DNA of 29,497 nucleotides from an uncultured Lachnospiraceae bacterium (GTDB lineage Bacteria; Bacillota; Clostridia; Lachnospirales; Lachnospiraceae). Position numbers and translations under genes: made by a program. Under the pieces are notes generated by a model that worked only from the letters and a program-made list of their open reading frames with translations, had not been told where the DNA came from and made no database searches. Of the stretch, positions 8,910-15,206 are shown piece after piece (the stretch's first letter is position 1; every line of letters starts with the position of its first letter). The DNA lies in assembly GCA_910586645.1 (NCBI GenBank), contig CAJUIS010000028.1, positions 1 through 29,497 on the forward strand, given 5' to 3'.

Positions 8910-10958
8910 ATGAAACAGAATTTAAAATTCAAAGGCAAATTGAGGAATTTTCTGAATTTACCGCTGTTTTTTACAATTTTGCTGCTGATTTTAAATATTC
9001 CGATTTATTTTGTGGACCGCAGGGCAGGAGCCATATTGGCGGGATTTGTAATTATATATTTTATATTTGTATTCATTTCTTATGTAAGAAACCGTCCGGT
9101 CCTGGAAAAGGAAATGATTCAGTTTGCCACGCAGTATGCCACAGTTCAGAAAGAGATTCTGGATGATTTTCAGGTTCCGTACGCTCTTTTGGATATGAGC
9201 GGAAGAATACTCTGGGTGAACGGGCAGTTTTCAAAGCTTACAGGGAAAGACAAAGGATACCATAAAACAATTTTTTCCATATTTCCTATGATTTCCAAAG
9301 AAAAACTTCAAAATGTGGAAAAAACAGATTCTTTTTTAATTGAATGGGGAGAAAAGATTTTTCGCGGAGAAATTAACCCTGTTATATTTAAAACTTCTCC
9401 GGAAGAAAACAGCATCATTGAACTGAAAGAAGGAGAAAAAAATCTGATTTCTTTCTATTTATTCGATGTGACGGAATTAAATCAGTATATGAAAGCCTGC
9501 AAAGAACAAAAACTGGTTGCCGCATTGGTGTATATTGACAATTACGAGGAAGCGCTGGACAGTATAGAAGACGTGAAACGTTCTCTTTTGGCGGCATTAA
9601 TTGATCGTAAAGTAAATGAATATTTTATAAAAGCAGACGCACTGGTGCGAAAAACAGAAAAAGATAAATATTTTGTCGTATTCAAATATAAATATTTAAA
9701 TGTGCTGGAAGAAGATAAATTCAGCCTGATCGAAGATGTAAAAGGCGTTAAAGTGGGAAATGAGATGGCGGTTACTTTAAGCATCGGCATAGGGATCCAC
9801 GGGGACAGCTATAATAAAAATTATGAATATTCCCGGATGGCCATTGACTTGGCTCTGGGACGCGGCGGCGATCAGGTAGTGGTAAAAAAAGAAGGGGAAG
9901 TTTTCTATTATGGGGGAAAATCCCAGACAGTAGAAAAAAATACCCGTGTGAAAGCCAGAATTAAAGCGCACGCTTTAAGAGAAACTTTACAGAGCCGTGA
10001 AAACGTAATGATTATGGGACATAACATCGGCGACGTGGATTCTCTTGGAGCCGCAGTGGGCATTTACTGCGCCGCTAGGGCGCTTAATAAAAAAGCGCAG
10101 ATCGTTTTAAATGAAGTGACGTCTTCCCTGCGTCCGTTAAAAGAATGTTTTTCATCGGAAAAAGGCTATCCGGAAGATTTATTTATTAACAGTGAGCAGG
10201 CAATGGAGATGATTACCAGAAATACCCTGGTAATGGTAGTGGATACGAACCGTCCGAATTATACGGAATGCCCGCAGCTTTTGGAAAGAGGGAATGCAAT
10301 CGTTGTATTTGATCACCACAGACAGGGAAATGAAGTGATAAAAAATCCTGTTTTGTCTTATATTGAACCTTATGCTTCTTCTACCTGTGAAATGATCGCG
10401 GAAGTTTTGCAGTATTTTCAGGAAAAAATTAAGCTGGAACCAAGTGAAGTGGATTGTATTTATGCAGGAATTTTAATTGATACAAACAATTTTATGACAA
10501 AAACAGGCGTGCGCACATTTGAAGCTGCAGCATATTTGAGACGCTGCGGCGCCGATGTAACAAGGGTCAGGAAGCTTTTAAGAAACGATATGAATTCTTA
10601 CAAAGCGCGGGCCGAAGTGGTTCGTCACGCAGAAGTATACAAAGGGGCGTTTGCAATTTCCGTCTGTCCAAGCAAGATGGAAAGCCCTACAATCGTGGGG
10701 GCGCAGGCTGCGGATGAACTGCTCAATATTATAGGAATTAAGGCATCTTTTATATTAACGGAATATCAGGGAAAAATTTTCATCAGTTCAAGGTCGATTG
10801 ATGAAATTAACGTACAGTTGATTATGGAACGCCTTGGCGGCGGCGGACATTTAAACGTAGCGGGAGCGCAGCTTATCAACTGCACGCTGGCGGAAGCCAA
10901 GCGTTCATTACAGGATACAATTGACAGGATGCTTGAGGAAGGAGAAATAGAAGTATGA
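8910..10958 (+). CDS. gdpP: GdpP-type cyclic-di-AMP phosphodiesterase (PAS, degenerate GGDEF, DHH-DHHA1)
   Basis: Membrane-bound enzyme expected to hydrolyse cyclic di-AMP. In order it has two N-terminal membrane segments (about residues 12-55), a PAS-like domain (FQVPYALLDMSGRILWVN), a degenerate GGDEF domain without an intact GGDEF motif (LSIGIG, then GRGGDQ), a DHH domain with MGHNIGDVDSLGA, VVDTN and FDHHRQG metal motifs, and the DHHA1 motif GGGGHLNVAGA. I chose the ATG at 8910 because GGAGG at 8900-8904 is five bases upstream; the in-frame ATG at 8898 overlaps that site. The 682 residues fit the GdpP/YybT family. The stop overlaps the rplI start (ATGA). The order gdpP-rplI-dnaB is conserved across Firmicutes and supports the call. 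Confidence 0.95.
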   Translation: MKQNLKFKGKLRNFLNLPLFFTILLLILNIPIYFVDRRAGAILAGFVIIYFIFVFISYVRNRPVLEKEMIQFATQYATVQKEILDDFQVPYALLDMSGRILWVNGQFSKLTGKDKGYHKTIFSIFPMISKEKLQNVEKTDSFLIEWGEKIFRGEINPVIFKTSPEENSIIELKEGEKNLISFYLFDVTELNQYMKACKEQKLVAALVYIDNYEEALDSIEDVKRSLLAALIDRKVNEYFIKADALVRKTEKDKYFVVFKYKYLNVLEEDKFSLIEDVKGVKVGNEMAVTLSIGIGIHGDSYNKNYEYSRMAIDLALGRGGDQVVVKKEGEVFYYGGKSQTVEKNTRVKARIKAHALRETLQSRENVMIMGHNIGDVDSLGAAVGIYCAARALNKKAQIVLNEVTSSLRPLKECFSSEKGYPEDLFINSEQAMEMITRNTLVMVVDTNRPNYTECPQLLERGNAIVVFDHHRQGNEVIKNPVLSYIEPYASSTCEMIAEVLQYFQEKIKLEPSEVDCIYAGILIDTNNFMTKTGVRTFEAAAYLRRCGADVTRVRKLLRNDMNSYKARAEVVRHAEVYKGAFAISVCPSKMESPTIVGAQAADELLNIIGIKASFILTEYQGKIFISSRSIDEINVQLIMERLGGGGHLNVAGAQLINCTLAEAKRSLQDTIDRMLEEGEIEV

Positions 10959-11401
10959 AAGTAATTTTATTAACAGATGTGAAATCAGTCGGAAAAAAGG
11001 GCGAAATTGTAAACGTCAGCGACGCGTATGCAAGAAATGTCCTTTTTGCAAAAAAAACGGCTCTGGAAGCAAACAGTAAAAATTTAAATGATTTGAAGCT
11101 TCAGAACAAACATAAGGAAAAAGTGGAAGAGGAAAATTTGGAATCTGCAAAAGAACTTGCAAAAAGACTGGAAGATTTAAAAGTCGAAGTGAAAATTAAG
11201 ACAGGTGAAGGCGGGCGGACATTTGGATCTGTCTCTACAAAAGAAATTTCTGCGGCAGTAAAAAGCCAGTTGGATTTAGACATCGACAAGAAAAAAATGC
11301 AGCTTCAGGAACCGATCAAAAGCCTTGGAACGCATGAAGTGCCTCTTCGTCTTCATCCAAAAGTAACAGGAATTTTAAGGGTACACGTCAACGCAGAATA
11401 A
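10955..11401 (+). CDS. rplI: 50S ribosomal protein L9
   Basis: Component of the large ribosomal subunit that bridges 23S rRNA and the neighbouring ribosome. The N-terminal signature MKVILLTDVKSVGKKGEIV and the following DAYARNVLFAKKTA are the L9 hallmark. A long charged connecting helix (about residues 45-80) leads to the C-terminal domain with TGEGGRTFGSVS. The 148 residues are the normal length. The start overlaps the gdpP stop by four bases and dnaB follows 19 bases downstream, so all three are probably one operon. Confidence 0.98.
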   Translation: MKVILLTDVKSVGKKGEIVNVSDAYARNVLFAKKTALEANSKNLNDLKLQNKHKEKVEEENLESAKELAKRLEDLKVEVKIKTGEGGRTFGSVSTKEISAAVKSQLDLDIDKKKMQLQEPIKSLGTHEVPLRLHPKVTGILRVHVNAE

Positions 11402-11420
11402 AATATTAAGGGAGAACTTC

Positions 11421-12752
11421 ATGGAAGAGGCTCTGATTAAACGGATTATGCCAAACAGCCTGGAAGCGGAACAGTCTGTGGTAGGATCTATGATTATGGA
11501 CAAAGAAGCCATTGTTGTAGCATTTGAAATGCTTTTGCAGGAGGACTTTTATTACCGGCAGAACGGGCTTTTGTTCCAGGCAATGGTAGAGTTATACAAT
11601 GCGGGAGAACCTGTGGATCTTGTTACGCTGCAGGATAAGCTGAAATCCATGAATGTGCCGGAGGAAATCAGCAGCCTGGAATTTGTGAGGGATTTGATTA
11701 CTACAGTGCCCACTTCCGCAAATGTAAAATCGTACGCACAGATTGTAAAAGACAAATCTGTGCTTCGTTCTTTAATTAAGGAAACAGAAGAAATACAGAA
11801 TAAGTGTTATCTTGGACAGGAAGATTTGGAAGATATTCTTGCGGACACAGAGAAAAGTATTTTTCACCTGCTTCAGAACAGAGGCGTCAGGGATTATATT
11901 CCCATAAAAGAAATTGTTTTAAATGCTTTGGAAAAAATAGAACAGGCGTCTAAGACACAGGGAAATGTCACGGGAATACCGACTGGTTTTGTCGATCTGG
12001 ATTATAAGACGTCAGGGCTTCAGCCATCTGATTTTATTTTGATCGCTGCAAGGCCGTCTATGGGAAAAACAGCTCTTGTTTTGAACATAGCGCAGTATGT
12101 GGCTTTCCATGAAAATATGTCTACGGCTGTTTTCAGTCTGGAAATGTCAAAAGAACAGCTTGTAAACCGTTTGTTTTCCCTGGAATCAAGAGTGGATGCG
12201 CAAATACTCCGTTCAGGGAATTTGAGTGATTCTGACTGGGAAAAATTAATTGAGGGAGCGGGAATTATTGGAAAGTCAAACCTCATTATTGATGATACGC
12301 CTGGAATTTCAATCTCAGAGCTTCGGAGCAAATGCAGAAAGTATAAACTGGAACAGGATTTGAAACTGATTATTATAGATTATCTTCAATTGATGTCAGG
12401 AAACAGCAAAAGAAATGATTCCCGGCAGCAGGAGATATCTGATATTTCAAGATCTTTGAAAGGGCTTGCCAGAGAGCTGAATGTGCCGATTATTGCGCTT
12501 TCCCAGTTAAGCCGTGCAGTGGAGCAGCGTCCCGATCACAGGCCAATGCTTTCGGATTTGAGGGAATCCGGAGCGATTGAGCAGGATGCGGATGTAGTGA
12601 TGTTTATTTATCGCGATGATTATTATAACAAAGACTCCGATATGAAAAATATTGCTGAAATTAATATAGCAAAACAGAGAAACGGGCCGATTGGAACGGT
12701 AAATCTGGTATGGCTTCCGCAGTACACGAAGTTTGCGAATATGGAAAAATAA
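11421..12752 (+). CDS. dnaB: Replicative DNA helicase DnaB (called DnaC in Bacillus)
   Basis: Hexameric 5'-3' helicase of the replication fork. The 443-residue protein has the N-terminal DnaB domain (PNSLEAEQSVVGSM, about residues 10-110), a linker helix, and a RecA-like motor domain. The motor has Walker A ARPSMGKTAL (K216, T217), Walker B LIIIDYLQLM (D320), SQLSRAVEQRPD and the arginine-finger/DNA-loop region RESGAIEQDAD. No intein or insertion is visible. A GGGAGA before the ATG at 11421 supports this start. It closes the gdpP-rplI-dnaB cluster. The next gene has its own promoter, so dnaB probably ends the transcription unit, although no classical terminator follows it. Confidence 0.97.
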   Translation: MEEALIKRIMPNSLEAEQSVVGSMIMDKEAIVVAFEMLLQEDFYYRQNGLLFQAMVELYNAGEPVDLVTLQDKLKSMNVPEEISSLEFVRDLITTVPTSANVKSYAQIVKDKSVLRSLIKETEEIQNKCYLGQEDLEDILADTEKSIFHLLQNRGVRDYIPIKEIVLNALEKIEQASKTQGNVTGIPTGFVDLDYKTSGLQPSDFILIAARPSMGKTALVLNIAQYVAFHENMSTAVFSLEMSKEQLVNRLFSLESRVDAQILRSGNLSDSDWEKLIEGAGIIGKSNLIIDDTPGISISELRSKCRKYKLEQDLKLIIIDYLQLMSGNSKRNDSRQQEISDISRSLKGLARELNVPIIALSQLSRAVEQRPDHRPMLSDLRESGAIEQDADVVMFIYRDDYYNKDSDMKNIAEINIAKQRNGPIGTVNLVWLPQYTKFANMEK

Positions 12753-12775
12753 TGCCGTCGAATCTTAACGACCAA

Positions 12776-12810
12776 AATTCGTTGCGAATTGTTCTATTCT
12801 CTTCTATAAT
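12776..12810 (+). promoter_or_regulatory. Promoter with overlapping inverted repeat upstream of the MerR-type gene
   Basis: TTGCGA (12782-12787), a 17-base spacer and TATAAT (12805-12810). The inverted repeat AATTCG-TTG-CGAATT (12776-12790) covers the -35 box, so a protein bound there should block or modulate the promoter. A second arm pair, AACGA and TCGTT, flanks the left half. Autoregulation by the downstream MerR-type protein is inferred, not shown. Confidence 0.65.
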
Positions 12811-12836
12811 AAAGAAGGAGGAAGGAGGCAGTTCAT

Positions 12837-13424
12837 TTGGACAAGCTACGTTATATGATTTCGGATGCCGCAGGCTTGGTAAATGTGGAAGCGCATGTTC
12901 TGCGCTATTGGGAAGAAGAACTGGAGCTTGAAATTCCCCGCAACGAGATGGGGCATCGCTATTATACCAGAGAGAACATACAGCAATTCCTTAAGATAAA
13001 AGAATTAAAAGAACAGGGATACCAGTTAAAGGCAATTAAAATGGTAATTCACAACGGAAAAAATCCGGAAGAAGCCGCCGCTTTGACAACGATAAATCAG
13101 CAGCCCGCAGCTTCTATGAGCGGAACTGTAAATTATTCATCAGCGGAAGATAAGATGGCGCAGTTTCGTTTGTTAATGAGCGGAATTGTAAAGGAAGCTC
13201 TGGCTGAAAACAATCAGGAGCTTGGCAGAGAAGTCGGTGAAAACGTTGGAGACCGTGTACTAAAAGAAATGAATTACCTGATGAGAGAGCAGGATGAACA
13301 GGAAGAAGAACGTTACAAGAAGCTGGACGCGGCAATTCGGGAATTAAATGTAAAAAAACTGAAAGGAAGCACAAAGAAGAAAGAGTCGCGCCGTCTTTTT
13401 GCAAAGAAAGAAGTCACTACATAA
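12837..13424 (+). CDS. MerR-type helix-turn-helix protein with C-terminal coiled coil
   Basis: DNA-binding protein of unknown role. The start is TTG: a doubled GGAGGAAGGAGG ends at 12828, eight bases upstream, and the peptide from that codon begins directly with the MerR winged helix. Residues about 5-75 match the MerR N-terminal domain (YMISDAAGLVNVEAHVLRYWE, then GHRYYTRENIQQF). A low-complexity linker follows, then a predicted charged amphipathic coiled coil (about 105-175, rich in E/K/L) and a basic lysine/arginine tail. No effector-binding domain or metal-binding cysteine pair is visible, unlike classical MerR sensors. The architecture is reminiscent of the Bacillus chromosome-anchoring protein RacA, but that is a comparison of layout only. 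It has its own promoter and a strong terminator. Confidence 0.85.
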   Translation: MDKLRYMISDAAGLVNVEAHVLRYWEEELELEIPRNEMGHRYYTRENIQQFLKIKELKEQGYQLKAIKMVIHNGKNPEEAAALTTINQQPAASMSGTVNYSSAEDKMAQFRLLMSGIVKEALAENNQELGREVGENVGDRVLKEMNYLMREQDEQEEERYKKLDAAIRELNVKKLKGSTKKKESRRLFAKKEVTT

Positions 13425-13430
13425 AAGATA

Positions 13431-13471
13431 AAAAAATCCCTTCGGAATTTTGTTTCCGAAGGGATTTTTTT
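13431..13471. terminator. Bidirectional Rho-independent terminator
   Basis: A 17-bp perfect stem: AAAAAATCCCTTCGGAA (13431-13447) pairs with TTCCGAAGGGATTTTTT (13454-13470) around a six-base loop. With A-runs on one side and T-runs on the other it can end both the MerR-type gene on the plus strand and the ferredoxin gene on the minus strand. Confidence 0.92.
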
Positions 13472-13498
13472 GACTTTAATCTGATTTTTGATCCTGAA

Positions 13499-13669
13499 TT
13501 AACCCTGCTCAATTGCTCCTGTAGGACATGAACCAGCACAAGTGCCGCAGTCTACACAAGCGCCTTCGTCGATTACGAATTTGTCATCGCCCTGAGAAAT
13601 GGCGCCTACTGGACATGCGCCTTCGCATGTTCCACAGCTAACACAAGCATCTGTAATAACGTATGCCAT
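13499..13669 (-). CDS. Small 2[4Fe-4S] clostridial-type ferredoxin
   Basis: Low-potential electron carrier, 56 residues. The minus strand encodes MAYVITDACVSCGTCEGACP at the N-terminus and a second CVDCGTCAGSCP near the C-terminus: two CxxCxxCxxxCP motifs, the pattern of two [4Fe-4S] clusters in clostridial ferredoxins. Length and symmetry are standard. AAGGAGG (13679-13685, minus strand) lies nine bases before the ATG. It has its own promoter and shares the bidirectional terminator with the converging gene. It is divergent from the DUF1858 gene, another small cysteine-containing redox-type protein. Likely partners such as pyruvate:ferredoxin oxidoreductase or hydrogenase are not in the window. 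Confidence 0.97.
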   Translation of the reverse strand: MAYVITDACVSCGTCEGACPVGAISQGDDKFVIDEGACVDCGTCAGSCPTGAIEQG

Positions 13670-13721
13670 TGGTAAAATCCTCCTTATGTAATTCGATTTT
13701 AAGCTGAACCAGCTTAGAGTT

Positions 13722-13750
13722 ATTTTAATACAAAAGAATTATGAATACAA
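13722..13750 (-). promoter_or_regulatory. Promoter of the ferredoxin gene
   Basis: Minus-strand TTGTAT (13745-13750), 17-base spacer and TAAAAT (13722-13727). Just downstream, around the expected transcription start, lies the perfect inverted repeat AAGCTG-AAC-CAGCTT (13701-13715), which could be an operator or a 5' hairpin that stabilises the message. Confidence 0.65.
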
Positions 13751-13790
13751 GTACCGAAACGGTTTTTTTCAAAGAACATTTTGAAAATCA

Positions 13791-13819
13791 TTGCATTTCA
13801 TACCAATTGGTATTATAAT
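13791..13819 (+). promoter_or_regulatory. Promoter of the DUF1858 gene with a palindromic operator in its spacer
   Basis: TTGCAT (13791-13796), a 17-base spacer and TATAAT (13814-13819). The perfect 14-base palindrome ATACCAATTGGTAT (13800-13813) fills the spacer exactly between the boxes. Its right half TTGGT also pairs with an ACCAA at 13821-13825 across the -10 box, giving three half-sites in a row. This arrangement suggests repression by a dimeric regulator; which one is unknown. The leader to the ATG is about 125 bases. Confidence 0.7.
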
Positions 13820-13950
13820 AACCAAGTAAAAAACTATACATTATAAACGGCTGAATGATATAACAGGATAGCCTGAGTGCGTCCATTATGAAGCGGTCAG
13901 TGAATGATATGTATTCAGATAACAGATACTGATTAAAAGGAGGTTATAAA

Positions 13951-14160
13951 ATGGCACAGGTAACAAAATCCACAATGATTGGAGAATTGCTCCAGATTGA
14001 CGCAAATATCGCACCGGTTCTTTTGAATATAGGAATGCACTGTCTTGGATGCCCTTCTTCCCAGATGGAAACGATCGAAGAAGCGGCTATGGTGCATGGA
14101 ATCGAACCGGATGCTCTTGTAGACGAAATTAACGCATTTTTAGCAAAAGATCTCGCTTAA
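13951..14160 (+). CDS. DUF1858 domain protein (small redox-disulfide protein)
   Basis: A 69-residue protein made up almost wholly of the DUF1858 fold, also described as a hybrid-cluster-protein-associated disulfide domain. The features are VTKSTMIGELLQIDANIAPVL, then GMHCLGCPSSQMETIEEAA with a CxxC pair at C31 and C34, and a C-terminal helix with NAFLAK. Members of the family are found as separate proteins or fused to redox enzymes. The CxxC suggests thiol-disulfide chemistry or metal binding, but no function has been proven that I know of. AAGGAGG (13937-13943) lies seven bases before the ATG. The gene stands alone between its regulated-looking promoter and a terminator. Confidence 0.9.
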   Translation: MAQVTKSTMIGELLQIDANIAPVLLNIGMHCLGCPSSQMETIEEAAMVHGIEPDALVDEINAFLAKDLA

Positions 14161-14223
14161 AAATTGCACCTGTAAATATAGTGGTCAGTTTTTTCGTTAC
14201 GATCAAAAGGCTTTGAAATGCTG

Positions 14224-14267
14224 CAGGGGACGCTTCTTTATATAAAGCGTCCCCTGTAAATTTTTTG
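14224..14267. terminator. Rho-independent terminator between DUF1858 gene and mecA
   Basis: CAGGGGACGCTT (14224-14235) pairs perfectly with AAGCGTCCCCTG (14245-14256) and is followed by TAAATTTTTT. It ends the DUF1858 transcript; the stem is symmetric, so it may also act on the converging mecA transcript, where the downstream sequence is less T-rich. Confidence 0.88.
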
Positions 14268-14275
14268 TTATTATT

Positions 14276-15043
14276 TTACAGCAATGCAAGCGTCTGCAAT
14301 GCATTGTGATGGCATAAAATGCTCTGATGTTCTTCAAAGTAAGATTCCATTGCAGAAGTGATAATCCCCTGATTGGCATATTCCGCAAATATATTGCAGA
14401 CTTTATTAAAAACCTCAGGAGAAAGGCTGCTCTTATGCAGGATCAGATGATATCTGCGTGCGTTTTCATCTTTGAAAAGAGAATTTTCGCCATCATAGAA
14501 TCCTTTTAAAATACGGGCAATTTTTATGATATCTTCCAGATTGTCGAAAATAAACATTTTTGTTAAATCAATTGGAATACTGACAGTTTCTTCAGAAGAG
14601 GATATTTTTTGTCCCGAATCTTTCTGTGAAGACACATTGTTGGAAGAGGCGTTCTTTTCTTCTGAGATCTTTTTGAATAAGCCTAAAATATCATCTGCGC
14701 CTTCTGCAAAAAAATCTCCGGAGCCATTCTCCGAATAGGCGTCGTATCCTTCCGGCATATCTGAAAATTTAGAAAACCTGGTATCTAATTCTTCCGGATA
14801 TTCAACCTTTGTAATAATCAGGATAATCGCTTCCGGCGAAACTGGAATCGCTTCTATCATAAGCGGAATATCTTCTGCTTCAAAACCAAATTCATAACTT
14901 GCCTGCTGCATCATATCATGGAACAGAAGATTTGCCTTTTCCGTGCCATAGGCTAATTCGCTCAATTTCAAATGGCGGTTGGCAAGGTCTGTCTGTGTCA
15001 GGGTGCAGCGAATCTGATTGTCATTTACTTTTTCAATTCTCAT
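14276..15043 (-). CDS. mecA: MecA-type adaptor protein for ClpC
   Basis: Adaptor that delivers substrates to the ClpC ATPase for ClpP degradation. The 255-residue protein has the MecA N-terminal substrate-binding domain (MRIEKVNDNQIRCTLTQTDL, residues 1 to about 85). A serine/acid-rich linker follows (about 100-160), then the C-terminal ClpC-binding domain (from about 165, FDNLEDIIKIARIL onward). The linker is low-complexity and lengthens the protein slightly over Bacillus MecA. It sits on the minus strand, divergent from the kinase/P-loop gene cluster, with about 160 bases between them. A Bacillus-like competence role is not implied; stress and protein-quality control is the safer assumption. 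Confidence 0.9.
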   Translation of the reverse strand: MRIEKVNDNQIRCTLTQTDLANRHLKLSELAYGTEKANLLFHDMMQQASYEFGFEAEDIPLMIEAIPVSPEAIILIITKVEYPEELDTRFSKFSDMPEGYDAYSENGSGDFFAEGADDILGLFKKISEEKNASSNNVSSQKDSGQKISSSEETVSIPIDLTKMFIFDNLEDIIKIARILKGFYDGENSLFKDENARRYHLILHKSSLSPEVFNKVCNIFAEYANQGIITSAMESYFEEHQSILCHHNALQTLALL

Positions 15044-15083
15044 ATATTCACTTCCTTATTTGAAAAATAGGTGAACCTATTCT

Positions 15084-15112
15084 ATTATAATCAAAGAATT
15101 ACAATCTGTAAA
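15084..15112 (-). promoter_or_regulatory. Promoter of mecA, with inverted repeat at the transcription start
   Basis: Minus-strand TTTACA (15107-15112), 17-base spacer and TATAAT (15084-15089). The perfect inverted repeat AATAGGT-GA-ACCTATT (15066-15081) lies right after the -10 box, covering the predicted start of transcription. It could be an operator. Confidence 0.7.
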
Positions 15113-15165
15113 GTATGGTTTATTATTAAATCTTTCTAAAATATGAAAAAAAGTATAAAAACATA

Positions 15166-15194
15166 TTGAAAATAAAAAATAATTGTGATATAAA
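15166..15194 (+). promoter_or_regulatory. Promoter of the kinase/P-loop cluster
   Basis: TTGAAA (15166-15171), 17-base spacer and TATAAA (15189-15194) with TG at 15186-15187 (extended -10). Transcription should begin near 15201, only about six bases before the ATG at 15207 and about 42 before the ATT at 15243. That matters for choosing the start codon of the kinase. Confidence 0.65.
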
Positions 15195-15206
15195 ATAATA
15201 CAAGAG

